Source: Rhexocercosporidium sp. MPI-PUGE-AT-0058
Taxonomy: Eukaryota; Ascomycota; Leotiomycetes; Helotiales
Assembly: GCA_020746875.1 (NCBI GenBank)
Contig: JAGTJL010000018.1
Span: 744,001-808,000, forward strand
Length of the DNA stretch: 64,000 nt
Direction: 5' to 3'
The position numbers and the translations under genes were made by a program. Below the pieces are notes generated by a model. That model saw only the letters and a list, made by a program, of their open reading frames with translations, made no database searches and had not been told where the DNA came from. Shown here in pieces: positions 36,880 to 49,405 of the stretch. Numbering within the stretch: position 1 is the first letter of the stretch; each line of letters opens with the position of its first letter.

Positions 36880-38449
36880 AATAAAAGACTTTAATCTCCT
36901 TAGTACAGAACGAATTAACTTACTCAAAGACTTTTAAGAGGCAATAAGCGATATATTAATATTATTATACTTTTAAGCTATATACTAAGTTTGCGAGCTT
37001 TAAAAGCTTGAAAAATTCATTAGGATTACTCAGATTCGCCGCTAATATTTCGTAATTTTATTATATAAGCTTATGCGATGGTACTTTATTATAAACAGAA
37101 TAAGTAATCTAATTCTTTTATTTATTATTAATATTTTATAAAGACTTAAAGTGCTAAAAGAATATCACGTAGTTTAATTTTAATTACAACTTAAATAAAC
37201 CGAGGCTTAAGCTTATCTCTTACTAGTTCTCCGCTTATTAAGAGGCAAAAGACTACTAAATCGCTTGGCAGTTCCCCGCTTACTAAGAAGTAAACGACTA
37301 CTAAGTCACTTATTAGTTTATTATTATTACATCGAAGCAAGGCAGCCTCGGATTTAATAAGCTCGAAGTACATATCATTTTACTATTTAAAGTTTATAAG
37401 CTATAAGTTAAAGAACGAGACGGATATTATTATATTCTTTTTAAGAATTTATTTATTAAAATAATATATATTTACTTATTTTGCCGACTATCGACTTCAG
37501 AAGAGAATATTTTTAGAGCGAGATATTTATTTAAGAGCATTTAAAGAGCTTCTAGTTAAAGGAGAAAGTTACTGCTTCAGAAGCAGAATTATTCCTAAGA
37601 GGTCTTTAAAATAAGAGACGAAAGGGTTGATAACCGAATAATATTATTAAAGATCGAATATACTTAATAAAACCGAGGAGCATACGCTTTAAAGTTAATC
37701 TCTATCTCCGAAGACAAGATTATTTTAAAGGTCTAGTTTTTTTAGTAAAAGAAACAACCCGACATGCAAGTAGTAATAAGTCTTCTGATTATACTACTTT
37801 CTACTAAGAACCTTAATCATAATAAAAGGGCCTTCGACTACGGGCAAGCTATATTATATTATAGGACTAAGGAACGAGACTCTCGTATTAAATCAGGCAA
37901 TATCTTCGACCTCAAGACTAATGATCTAATAAAGAAACCACTCCTAAGCTTCAAGCTCCTTGAGCTTCAGTGGTTCTTACGCGCGTAATAGGCATGGCTA
38001 GAGCTGCTTTTCCGTACGAACCAAGTTCTAAAGACGGCTTAACTTAAGTTTCAAGCTTATGTTTCTTCACTTTGCTCCCCTGTTATCGCTTTAACACTTT
38101 CGCATTATTTTCGAAACCTCCGAATACTCATAAGCTCCGGTTCCTTCTATAAGTCGCTTTAGTTTTATTAATTATAAGTTTTGAACTTAAGGCCTAATGT
38201 ATATATTTCTTTCTTAGTCTAATTAATGCGTTTACGTTTCTCTTGCCTCGTCGTCTTTTAAATGTAAAGGCTTAATTATAATGTCTCCCTATTTTTATTT
38301 AAATATTCTTAATTAAAATGTCTTTACTATAAGCTTAGGCGTTATTTAGCGTTTTTAAGATATTCTTTATCTAAGTCTCTTTAAATAAGTACTCGTTCTT
38401 ATTAACGTAGTCTTTAATCATCGTTCTTAAGGCGTTCTTTATTAAAAGG
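36880..38449 (+). pseudogene. Unidentified decayed coding region
   Basis: The plus strand reads as long coding-like text in which almost all interruptions are TAG/TAA at positions that would be Gln or Trp. Examples are IKRQKTTKSLGSSPLTKK at 37240 and RIFLERDIYLRAFKELLVKG at about 37500-37560. It contains an in-frame 45-bp duplication (37225-37314). I do not recognise the protein. It is truncated on the right by the copia element at 38450, and AT-rich text after 44127 may be its continuation. It could be a host gene relic or an unrecognised transposon gene. Confidence in any coding past is moderate and no function is proposed. Confidence 0.4.
37225..37314. repeat. 45-bp direct tandem duplication
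   Basis: Two adjacent 45-bp units (37225-37269 and 37270-37314), for example AGTTCTCCGCTTATTAAGAG and AGTTCCCCGCTTACTAAGAA, differing mostly by transitions. The length is a multiple of three, in keeping with a repeat inside a former reading frame. Confidence 0.8.
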
Positions 38450-38648
38450 TATTACTAAGATAATCACGACTAGACCAGGAAGTATTGAGGTGCGGGGTTA
38501 TTAATTGACTTATAGTATTAATTACAGTTGTTGTGCGATTTACAAATACGCTCCTTAATAACTAGTAGTCTAACTAGCGTGGCAGAGTTTACATCCGACT
38601 CTGTCTACATGACTAACCCGTGACTTAAATTAATATAAACTTATAACA
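38450..38648 (-). repeat. LTR of copia element G (left copy)
   Basis: 199 bp, TATTACTAAG...TTATAACA on plus, equal in length to 43929-44127. The shared core GTCTAACTAGCGTGGCAGAG and CATCCGACTCTGTCTACAT is well preserved. Confidence 0.9.
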
Positions 38649-41600
38649 CACCCCTCTAAAGACACCTTTTAATAAGTGCTCTTTAGTCTAAGATTTAACT
38701 CCTTTAAAATATATACCCCTAAAAGTAAACACACTTTATATTAACGTAAAAAGAGAGGTTACTAAAAAACAGCCCTTTAAAGTAGCCTATACATAACTAA
38801 AATAGCCTTTAAAGTAGCTTTTTAAATTCCTACGCATCTCTTAATTTATAAAAATAAAAACGTCTTTTAAATAATATTACCACCCCTTAATTAAAATAAA
38901 AAACCGTTAACTTTAACATTTTAACGAATTCCTTAAGATCTTAAGGACTTAATAGTTTCGTAAAGCCGTCGGCGGTATTTTCCTTCGATAATACGTACTA
39001 AGGGTTTAAATAGCCTCTAATTACTTCCTATCGTAAGTAATAAAACTTAATATTAATGTGCTTTATACGCTAATAAAACTCAGGGTTCTTAAATAACGAT
39101 AATACACCTTAATTATTGCAGTTTATTTTAATAAAACGAAAATCTAGTCGCTTATAGCTTATTTTAACTAAAACTTAGCGAATCCATAATGCCTTTTTAA
39201 TAAACGCACACATAATAATATACTCTACTTCTGTAAAAGCTAAAGCTGTTATAGTTTAGCGCTTAAAAATAACGCTAAATACTCTTTTTATAAAAAAAAA
39301 AATTAATACCGCTATATAAGACTCGTTCTTTACGTGAGCCTACTTAATTAAAGTCGTAAAAACTATATAACTTTATAAATTCGGCGTTTATAACGTCTCC
39401 GCCATATATTATAACATAATACTTCGTTCTTTAAAAATATTAAAAAACTCTCTTTACGTTAATAAGGTATTATAAGGACGAATTTATAAGAAATTAAAAT
39501 AACACTAAAGAATAATATTAAATATCCTATTTAATATAAGTAAGGTATTATAAGGAACCATAGATTTATTAATATAACTTAATCTTTTATATAATAACTT
39601 GCTATTTAAATTTAATTATATGCACTTCGAAACCAAAAGCAAACGGCGTAGTAATAGTCTTATAATTAGTTATTCCGAAACAATTTAATACTTTCTTAAT
39701 ATAAATATCTTAATAAAAAGAAATAATCTTCTTTTCTTTATCTCGGACGATACGGACTCTTAAGAAGTATTATATTAAGCTAATAAGAATAATATTAAAT
39801 AAGGTAAGAATCTCTATTTTAAAGGCTTTTAAAGCTAATCTTACTTTTAAGATTACTAGGAAATTATTAACGTAAATAATAATTAAAATCTTAATTTCTT
39901 TATTAATATATATATAATTATTAGTTTTTAAGGGAACGAAATTAATCTTAATAAACTCAATACGTAACTTCTCTTACTATAAACGTAATAATTACTTAAA
40001 ACCGTATAAGGCCTTCTTAAGCTTTATATACTCGTCGTTTATAAGAATTCGGCTATTTTCCTTTTATTTTAAAGGGATTTTAACGTAAATGTCGGAATTA
40101 ATATTGCTATTTAAAAATGCAGTCTCGACGTTATATTATTTTACTTTTAAATCGTATAGAGCTACTATAGCTAGTATAAGCTTTTAAACTGCGGATTTAT
40201 AAACGCCAGTGTATATTTAATTATAATCTCGCCCATAGCGCTAAATATAGCTTTATATAACGAGTCTGACTTTATACTTTTTAATAACACCGTCTTTATC
40301 TCTTTTTATTTTAAAGATTAAACGTAAACTAAATACTTTATTATTAAATAATAAGTTTAAGCGCTTTATAAAAGACTATATTTCCTTATTAATAAGTAAG
40401 TAATATTCCTTAATAATTGCCTCTTTTTATTTTAATTAATTAAGACGCTATATCGCTCCTTTTAGTAAGGTTAAATTATTAAAATATAGTAATTCTTCTT
40501 AAATTACGTTAAGAATAAGTTAATAATAACTTAAAAAATAATTAACTCCTTCTTTTAAAAATATAAAGTACGAGACTTTATTATTAATTAAATTTTATAT
40601 TTTACTAAAGCGAGTTTTTAATAAAACGTATTTATATACTTTATTTTTAAAACTAAAAAGTCTATTATATTTCTTTTTAATAAAAAATACTTATTCTTAT
40701 TCCTTTAATATCTTAAGAGCGTTAACTTCGCTTTCTTTATTAATATTAGCGTTAAATTTAGCGTCATTCTCGAAATCAACTATTAATCTAGGATTACTAA
40801 TCTTATTATTTAAAGACTACTCTTCCGACTAATCTTAATAATTATTTCCACGTTTTAATAACTCCTTAATATTATGGTTTTAGCTCACGCTACTATTATC
40901 ACCCCTAGCGCGAGGTAATAATATAACGTCTTTTTCGTAAGGTTTTATAATTAAACCGTCCTTATTAAATCTCATATAAAAAGTATAAATAATTTTTTTA
41001 TTAATTAAATAATAATAAATATTATAGCCTTTAAAACTAATTAAAATATACTTTTCTACTCTTAAAATAACTTTACGGCTTTATACTCTCTTTTCCTTAT
41101 CGATTAAAATATATATAAGACATTTAAGAACTCTTAGGTATTTAATTAAAGGTTTATAATTAATATTAAGCTTAATATTATCTTAAAAAGCCTTAAATAA
41201 AGTCTTTCTATTAACTGTAAATATAAAGGTATAATTAATAATATAAACGATAGCTATTAAAACCTTAGGCTATACGTTTTCGGGCATGTTTTAATTAATT
41301 ATAGCCGTACGAGTCTTTTCTATAATAATATAAACAAAGCGTTTAGCTCTTCCGTCTTACTCCGGAGTATATAGAATAAATTCCTTAATTAATATACTAA
41401 GGTAATTTATTAACTCTTTTATTTATATACGGCTGTATTCTCTTTTACTATTAAAACAGAATATCTTAATGTCTTTATTATATTATATCTTAACTACTTT
41501 AATTATCTTTTAATTCGCAAAATATATATTTAACTTCTTGGCGTACGTATAAGCCTACTTTACGAAAGTAATTATATAAATAAAGATTAAGACGTAATAA

Positions 41601-43928
41601 TAGCTATTAATTCCTATTAAAGTAAAGTAGACTACATCGACGTTAATCTCATGTAGCGCATATATTAGCTTTATAATTGTTAAGCGCTTATTGACTTTAT
41701 AGATAATTCTACCCTTCTTATAAAGTACGTAAAGACAGGTTTTATTAATTTTCATTTCGTTAAATTTCATACTATTAACAAGACTTTAAGTGTTTTTAAT
41801 TATATTAAAGCTAGCATAACTTATTCTATAGCGCTATAGCTCGATGTCGACTATAGTTACCTTAATTATAATAAAAAGAATCAGTCCCGGCATATTAATA
41901 TACTTAAAACTAATAAATTACTCTTCTTTTATTAAAAAGAGCTCTGAATTAACGTAATAAATCTCTTTATTTAATATTATAAAAAGCTTATTTAATTAAA
42001 GGTAATTATTTAATTAGTTAATTTATAATTAAAATATAAATATATAAAAGAGAGAGGCATATATAATATATTATAATAGTAAATTATACGCACGGAACCG
42101 TCTAATTTAACTATTTTAAGTATATATATATTAATGCCGTCAGGTCTAAAAGGACCGTTAATTATTAATATAAATAATAAGTTAAAGCGTAGCGTGTATT
42201 TAAAGAACTTTAATAAGTCGTTAAATATATATTCGGTGGCTTTAATATTAAATAGTTATTAAGACTTATTCTTATAAAAAAAAGCAGCGAATTTAAACGC
42301 TAAAACAACGGGAATAAACGGGAGGAATATTAATTTAAAGATATCGTTATCGGAATTATTACCGGAATTCTCTTTCTTCTTATTATTTCTACCTTTTTTA
42401 TTACGACTCTTCTTATCCTTAATATAATCTTTATATAAAATATATTTTTTTTATACTTTTTTTTAAACTTAGCCTTTTTGGCCTTATTTATTATATAATA
42501 ATCATTAAATATATAACGTAAGTTTAATTAATTATAATATTTATAAATTAACTTAGTTTCAAAACCGTTTCCGCTCTTATTTTTATTATTCCTAATATTA
42601 AAGTTACTTTTATTTTAGCCTTTATACGAATTTAAGACACTTTTATTTCTATAAAGAGCTTGTCCGGCTATTTTGCCTAATTCGCTAGCTCGTGCCTTAT
42701 CTATATTATCTTTAATAAAACTCTTTAAAGTAATATTTAAATTAATTACAATCGTAATATTCGTGCTTATTATAAAATCGCCAAATACCGTAACGGCTAA
42801 TATTATACGCAGATTTAAGCGCTATTATTTAGCCTAAATAAGCCACTTTTCGGAAACTATAATAATAAATATAATTAAATGTCATTTTATAAGGAAAGCC
42901 ATTTTTAACGTGTTTAATTTAATAATCGACAACTTAAAAGCAATAATAAACTTCTTTAAAAATAAGAAATTATTATAGCAAAGCTTAATATAATCTTAAA
43001 TAATATTATATATTAAAAAGTTTCCACTGCTTTTATATTAATATTATAAAGTTTTTTATATTTTTAAAGCAGTTTTCTTTTTAATAATATATGCCAGTAA
43101 ACTAAGCTTATAATTCAAGGTAATAGCAAGTCTTATTTAAGCTTTTCCTACTTGTCAATCGGTCTATTTCTTTAAGGCATTTTCGTCGACATCGTCATCT
43201 TATTTATTAACTTCTTTTAACGTATATAAACGTGATTTAATATTTATAAACTTAAAAATGCCGTTAAATATTCTAATATTAAGGATTTTATTACGTTACT
43301 TAAAGTAATTCTTAATGCCCTTTAACTTATAAGCGTCGAAAAGGTTCAGTAAAGTAGAGGCCATTTTATGTCTTAAAAGCTCAACTTTAAGCTTAAACGT
43401 CGACTTGACTTTTAATATAATATTACGCAAATTCGGATCCGATTCAGGGTCCTTAAGCGTATGTCAGTCTTTTATAGACGTATTTATGAGACTGGACTAG
43501 TTCTTAAAATCCTTAAAGGCTTCGGGAATAAATAATATAATAAACGGCGCGCTACTTTCGTTAAATAAGTTTACTTTACTACTTATATAAAATAAGTCGT
43601 AAAAGTTATTAATGCTACTATTAGAATCGTCGAAATCGGACTCTTTAAGCACTAGCGATGCGGGATTCCTAAAGGAGTTAAAATATTTTAATAAGGCTAT
43701 TTACGATAATAAAGATATAAGTAAAAAAAGGTATATTACCTTTTTTAAATCCTCCGGGGTATTTTAATTAAAAAGACGCGCTAAAATAGCGTTACTACCT
43801 TCTTTTTATTAAACCTCTATTATAGGAGACGTAACTTAACTTATAAGTAAAAGCTTATTCTTTTAAAAAAGCGGTAAATTTAATAAAACTAAAAGCACAC
43901 TTAATTTAGGCTATTAAGGCTTATAACT

Positions 43929-44127
43929 TATTACTAAAATAATCACGACTAAACCAGAAAGCATTAAGGTGCGGGGTTATTAATTAACTTATAATATTAA
44001 TTACAGTTATTATATAATCTATAGATACGCTCCTTAATGACTAGTAGTCTAACTAGCGTAGCAGAGTTTACATCCGACTCTGTCTACATAATTAACCCGT
44101 GACTTAAACCAGCATAAACCTGCAACA
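43929..44127 (-). repeat. LTR of copia element G (right copy)
   Basis: 199 bp ending CCTGCAACA on plus. It differs from the left copy mainly by transitions and retains CACGACTAAACCAGAAAGC. Confidence 0.9.
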
Positions 44128-45720
44128 AAAGCTTTTAAATTAAGTTATCGTTTTAATAATATTAATCGGTTTTTATTATATATAAAACGTTTTATAATTA
44201 AATTTCGTTAATTTAGACGGCCTTTACATGGTTTTAATCGTCCTTTACCTTTTCTCTTACCTTTCTTATTAATTAACGTCCAAAAGAAAACACAATAATA
44301 ATATCTATTATAATAAGGTTAATAATAGTGGCTTTTCTCTCCGTCTTCATAGTTTTGCCTTTATAATATAAGTGTTTAGTATAGCGTATAATGTGTCTTA
44401 TAAATATTTATAAATTAAAAATAATCGAGAGAACACTCTTAAAGCTTAATAAGATATCTACTATTATATAACCTTTAATAGATTTCATCCTTACTCTACT
44501 TATTAATAATACTATTTAATACATAGTTAAGTCGTAGGTATAGTTTTATTTACTTAAAAGGTATGAGTATCACTGCGCTTTACGACTTTTTAGTATCTTA
44601 AAATCGCCAAAAAAAAAGATGAGGCTATTAAAAAATATTATAAAACCTTATTAATATTATGTTTTTAATATATTAAAGATATATAATTGCTATTTAAAAC
44701 ACTTTTATGTCTCTTTTCCTTTTCTTATAACTAATATATTAAAGTCATATATACGTCATTTATTACGCCTATATATAAAGTCATATTTATTACATTTACT
44801 CTAAAACAATCCTCTATTTAATATCATAATCTTAAAAAAAGGGTTTTAAATAATTATATTAAGAATAACATATTTTTGTCTTTTATAAATTAAAAAAGTT
44901 CGTTACTTATTTTGTCGCCAAATATTTAAAAATTAATACAAATAATCTCGTAGTAGCGTCTTCCTATTTGTCCTCCTTAACTATTAAATATCTGTTATGT
45001 TTTTAACGAGTAATTTTAAACTTACTTTAACTACATTTACTATTACGTATAAAATACTCTTTCGCTTTACTTATAAGTCTCTCAATCTCGTTAATATTAC
45101 ACTATGCCTCCGACTCCTTATTTTAGGCACTAAAAAGATTAAATATTTAAAGGAAAATTTAAGTGCTTTAAAGTTAAAGTTAAATAAAAAAAGAGAAGCT
45201 AAAATCAAAAGACTAATCAATATTATTAAAGTTCACGGAGGTCGATATTCTAAAACTATAAAAAATTAATACTTTATAAATACACCCACCTTAAATACAT
45301 AAATTAAATTTAATAATCTAATATATTAGAAATACACTTAAATTTAAGTACCTTCCTTATCGTAAAAGAATATTAACCATTATAACTTAATAACTTTTTT
45401 TTAATTTTAAATTTTATTTAAGAGCAAAAGTAAAAGTAAGTGCTTTTTCTTTTTATAAATATTTTAAGAGGGATAACAAAATCAAAAAGAAACATATTAA
45501 ATCCAAAATCTAACAATAATTATAAGTATTCCGACAGGTCCCGCATCGGCTATCCGTTGCTACTCTTAACGGGCAGCCAGTTCGGTGGATTAGCTAGCCC
45601 CTCCCCGCGGCATCGCCAGACAGGAAACCGTACAATAACCTTACTCTCTCCTTATTCTATTACTGACTTTATATCTAACTTATTAAATTAATTTAACTTA
45701 CTAGTCTTAAACAATTACGT
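44128..45720 (+). other. AT-rich interval with one short ORF
   Basis: A 90-codon plus ORF at 44997-45269 has a Lys-rich C-terminal part with heptad-like leucines (YLKENLSALKLKLNKKREAK), reminiscent of the coiled tail of pogo-type transposases but too short and isolated to assign. A GC-rich patch at 45535-45640 (CAGTTCGGTGGATTAGC, CGCGGCATCGCCAGACAGG) has no recognisable product. The rest is AT-rich and featureless. Confidence 0.3.
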
Positions 45721-46669
45721 ATTTTATTATCATAACGGATGCCTAAGGCGCAAGAATTCAAGCCAATTACAAAATCATTTAAGGCGATAAGGACTACGAC
45801 CTCGACCTTAAGACCGACGACTAAGTGGAATATATATACGTTATTAAAAAAGACTATAAGATAAGCTTTAAACTATTATTAACAATAATTAAATTATATA
45901 ACTCAATAGAGTAAGCTTAAAGCGAGCTAAATAAAATGCTAAGTGTATAGGCTAAGTAGATACCGAGTGAATAGCGATGACAAAGGCTCAGTTATTGGAG
46001 ATATTTGGGGGTCCGAATGAACGTAATACGTTTGTTTTAGAGAGATTTCTCGATGAGGTTAAGAAAAGAAGAATAGGGTTTAAAAGGCTTAAGGAATTGA
46101 TTTTATTATTATAGTATGCAAAGATAAGAGTATATATTAATTTACCTAGCTTTGCCTCTGAAGAGCCGGCCTTGAAATTTCATTTCTCACATTTAATCGG
46201 ACCTTTTATTGATCTGCAATTTCGTTAAATCGATCTTTTATTGCTATCGCAACGTCTTCAGAACCGGGAATTGATTATGTATAGGTAATGGTACCTGGTA
46301 GTATTATCCTACAACCCCGCGTTTCTAAGAAAGGGAGTAACTAAAGCAAAAGGGAGAAGGGATAGTTGAACTCAGCTTGGACGAAGAGAAGAGATTGAAG
46401 TTGTTAGAAGCAGTTCATTAGTCGATTATACGTTTTCTGTAGGCTCCCTCTTTTGTTGCGTGGTGTTAAGTTCTGTCTTCTTAATTATATGCGAAAAAAT
46501 TAAGCTCGTATAGTAGCTAACTTACACCGGCTTTTCAATTGTTCGATAACCTCTGTCAATTTGGGGACATGAGTGTGGGAAATCTAAAATTGCAATCGAG
46601 ACCGTGCCCAGATATCTGGTAACTTTATCCTTTGAGATGCCTATGCTTTACGAGCGTAGTCCAATCTAC
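45721..46669. other. Mixed-composition interval, no confident gene
   Basis: The transition from heavily AT-rich DNA to moderate composition. 45770-45870 reads on plus as coding-like text (DKDYDLDLKTDD, YIYVIKKDYKI) with few stops, but no family is recognised. 46000-46650 shows no ORF, repeat or RNA that I can support. Confidence 0.3.
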
Positions 46670-46777
46670 GTTCGGTGTGTAACTCAAGTTGGGTGTGCAA
46701 CTCAGGTTCGGTGCGTAACTCAAGTTTGGTGCGCAACTCAAGTTTAGTGTGCAACTCAAGTTGGGTGCGCAATTTAG
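46670..46777. repeat. 18-bp minisatellite, 6 copies
   Basis: Six head-to-tail 18-bp units of the form GTTCGGTGTGTAACTCAA, with variation at the GG/TG and TGTG/TGCG/TGCA positions. It sits just right of the AT-rich block in DNA of normal composition. Confidence 0.9.
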
Positions 46778-47775
46778 AAGATAATCTAGTGGCGGAGTGA
46801 CCCATATAGATTATCTCCCAAGATAATCCCTCGGTCTACGGGCCAGTAGTCTTTAGTCTATCCCTCGCATTGTTTCTTGTGTAATAGAACTAGCGTTCTC
46901 GAATTTTTAACAGCACCGCCTAGGTCTGGCCTAAACGCTGTCTCCTTAGAAGCCGCTAGCCTTGCGGCGGAGAACTTCCTCAAACGAAACTAACATGTTT
47001 TATTTATTTATCCGGGGATGAGCTTTCAGATTTAACGAGGCCGAGAATAACTAGATTATAGCCGTGCAGCCGCAGGTCTAGCTATTGTAGGCTAGCTAGA
47101 GAAAGTAAGCCTGATGATTCTAGGAACCCCTACGCTTCTGGGAGGAGCAGAGATCCTGGGAGTAAGGCTCCTAGAATACCGGTGGATTCCAGGAGAGAAA
47201 GTCCCGGAAGCCTGTGGGCTCACGGGATTACTGGGGCTTTTAGGAGGAAATATTTCGGGAGTAACTTAACTTTTAGGATAGCTTCTAGTATAAGAAACTG
47301 GCTTTGTAAGAGCTGTGGATAACGATAGCTAACTTGGTATGTCGTTGTTTACTGTTAGGGATAGTGAACGGTTAAGGGAGGTACTTACGTATTAGATAGT
47401 AGGCCGGACTCGTGTGCCCCATACCTACACGAAAAAGCCGAGTTCGCAAGCCCCTGCCCACCTGCGAAAAGTCGATTTCGCAAGTCTTACGGCCTATAAA
47501 TCTGAACCCTTCCCCTACCTTTATTATTCAACAATCGTGCTTTCAAGCCACAATAGAGATCCTGCCCCACCTGCCGAGGCCTAGGATCTGGAGTGCGTAG
47601 TCCGAGCTTTGCGGCGCACTTCACAGTTTCATGGCTGCTCTAATAGTTAATCTTCGGTATTGAAAAAAAAAAGACAATACATAAAGGCGATGACAGTATA
47701 AGGTAAGATGTTAGGTATAACAAGTATTAATTAATTGCTGTTTGATAAGATTGTTCGTTTAGTGGTAATTTAGAA
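46778..47775. other. Moderate-GC interval, no confident gene
   Basis: Contains no long ORF. There is a C/G-rich stretch at 47100-47270 with repeated AGGA/CTCCTAG/TTCCAGGAG words, and two similar short blocks around TTCGCAAG at 47424-47490 (CGAAAAAGCCGAGTTCGCAAG and CGAAAAGTCGATTTCGCAAG). These look like old transposon or LTR debris, without ends that I can define. A 62-codon ORF at 47412-47600 has no domain. Confidence 0.3.
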
Positions 47776-47779
47776 AATT

Positions 47780-48165
47780 TAAATATGGCTATAGTATAGT
47801 GTTCAAGCGCCGGCATCGTTATTCGCTTAACCTTTCTTTTCCTTAAGTAACTTAATTCCTTTATTATATTTGGATACTCGCTCTTTCATATCTTCTGGTA
47901 TTATATTTTTCGGGATAAGATAGGCAGTTTGCTAGACTAGTATTAGGATTAGTCGTTAAGCGCTTCTTTGACAAGTAGTTACGTATAATATCTGCTACAA
48001 ATAATATAGCGGCTATGTTTGCAAATGATAAGAGCCACGTCGATACTATCGAACTCCTTTAATTCATAGGCCTTTTTAATTAAGGTATTCTTTCTTTTGT
48101 TTATTTCCTTGTTTTTGCTCTTTCTTCTTTTCCTCTCGTCGTTTCGTTTGACGTTTATAGTATTT
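47780..48165 (-). pseudogene. MADS-box-like (SRF-type) transcription factor remnant
   Basis: Minus-strand translation from about 48165: a basic lead (ERKRRKSKNKEI), then NKRKNTLIKKAYELKEFDSI and DVALIICKHSRY. This matches the MADS core pattern KRKxTLxKKAxELxxLxxVDVALII followed by a charged turn and Tyr. After a stop-containing gap, YLIPKNIIPEDMKERVSKYN and KGIKLLKEKKG continue in another frame at about 47925-47830. MADS domains bind CArG-box DNA as dimers. Here stops and a frame change mean no functional protein. Damage is lighter than in the AT-rich block. The usual N-terminal helix start was not located. Confidence 0.68.
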
Positions 48166-48339
48166 ATTAATATTAAAAGTCTATTGCAGAGGCCGTAGTG
48201 ATTTGGCCGGTCAGTTTAATAAACTTCGAGTATTAAGCCTAAGGCATTTGAGAATCGTCTGTTGTTTTAGGTCGTTTTTTCAAAGACCTTCTGCTTTGAT
48301 GGTTGCTTCGTATTAGTGGCCAACAAGGGCATAAGAGCC

Positions 48340-48560
48340 GACTTTGAGTTCATGGTTTGATTGCACAATAAGGGGCCTGGTTCGATCCCTAAACAAAAGT
48401 GGTAGGGAGCCGCATTTGAACCCGTGATCTTTCAAATCTCAGCCTAAGGGGTTTGATTGCTTAATGGAGGGCCTGAATCTTCCCCTTTAGAAATAGAAGG
48501 TGGGGGGCCAGATTTGAACCCTTAATTTTAAGAATAGACTTAGCCTGGTTGAGCCCTCTA
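48340..48560. other. Cluster of tRNA B-box-like motifs
   Basis: Three GGTTCRA-type motifs occur within 200 bp: GGTTCGATCCC (48370, plus), GGGTTCAAATGC (complement of 48410-48421) and GGGTTCAAATCTGG (complement of about 48510-48523). The last two are followed on the minus strand by similar GGCTCCCTACC/GGCCCCCCACC tails. I could not fold any of them into a cloverleaf with a paired T stem, so I do not call tRNA genes. Decayed tRNA-derived repeats are possible. Confidence 0.3.
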
Positions 48561-48569
48561 TAATGTTAC

Positions 48570-49240
48570 TTTGTTCGGCTTCGTTCTTAATGATATGTCA
48601 TAGGTTCTTTATTTCTGGAAACGGCAAATAGTTGCGTAGACCTTAAGGTGGGTTAATTTTTCTTTTGCTTTTATTTTTGGAATTGAGTCTCTTCTCTTTA
48701 GGCTAAGGAATTAAATATCTTAACGCTTCCGTAGTCTTGTGCTTCTTATCCTTTGAACGTTTGGCTCTATGCCTGTTATATTTCTCTTAAAACGCTTTTT
48801 TAATGTCCTCATTTCTTGTAAGCTTTTTTAAAAACCCCCTTTAATTTTAGTTCTTCCTCGGCTTTCTCTACTCCTTTGGAGACGTGACTCTCCGCTGATT
48901 TGTCTTGTCTTCCACGATTTCGAAGTTTAAGCCTTGCTTTCGGTCTTCGCTTGTTAGGTGGATTCTCTTTTATTGTAAAGAGTGAGTATAAATTTAATTG
49001 TATATTTTGTAGAACTAGTATAAGGGTTCGTAAGTCGTCTAATATAAGAGTTGGATCTGACGCTTCTAAAGTTTTTGGTCGAGTTAAATTTGACGCTTAA
49101 CTTTTGCCCCCTGTCTTTGCCCCTGGTCTTTGCCCTATATTTCTGTATCTTGTCTTTCAAAACCGCCTTCTTCCTAAATACTCTTTTATTGAAAGTCGGC
49201 CCTACTTTACAAGCGAAGACCGTATGCCGCTTTGCTCTTT
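48570..49240 (-). pseudogene. Decayed coding-like region, unidentified
   Basis: The minus strand reads as Lys/Arg-rich text with occasional stops (for example EDIKKAF.EKYNRHRAKRSK, KDKKHKTTEALRYLIP at 48790-48700). A 68-codon open segment lies at 49160-48954. No domain is recognised. It could be the C-terminal part of a transposon protein. Kept as a low-confidence relic. Confidence 0.28.
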
Positions 49241-49246
49241 ACTGTA

Positions 49247-49403
49247 CGAAAGGGGGATTAAGGATATCAGGACCACCCCCTTGTAAGGTGTGAGCCTGTC
49301 CTACCATAGAAAGATCTCGAATGCTTCGAAATTCTCCACAAATTTCCTGATTTGATATGGCAGAATACAGGGGGGTGGTCTTCGCTTCTTGAAACCCCTT
49401 TCG
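49247..49403. mobile_element. MITE-like hairpin element 1
   Basis: 157 bp with inverted ends CGAAAGGGG...CCCCTTTCG, imperfectly paired over about 45 bp per arm (GGACCACCCCCTTGTA pairs with TACAGGGGGGTGGTC), flanked by TA at 49245-49246 and 49404-49405. No coding capacity. The size and TA duplication suggest a Tc1/mariner-related MITE. Confidence 0.72.
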
Positions 49404-49405
49404 TA

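Larger units (their letters stand above)
38450..44127 (-). mobile_element. Ty1/copia element G, RIP-decayed
   Basis: 5.68 kb between two 199-bp LTRs. On the minus strand the LTR begins TGTTGCAGGTTTATGC and ends in TAGTAATA (presumably TAGTAACA before RIP). Flanks are AAAGG (38445-38449) and AAAGC (44128-44132), a 4-of-5 match, so the target duplication is only probable. RT is on the minus strand near 39880-39860: ILIIIYVNNFLVILKVR, a copia YVDD box with both Asp turned to Asn. RT lies toward the low-coordinate end, so gag and integrase should lie toward 43 kb, consistent with copia order on this strand. No intact ORF remains. Confidence 0.82.
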
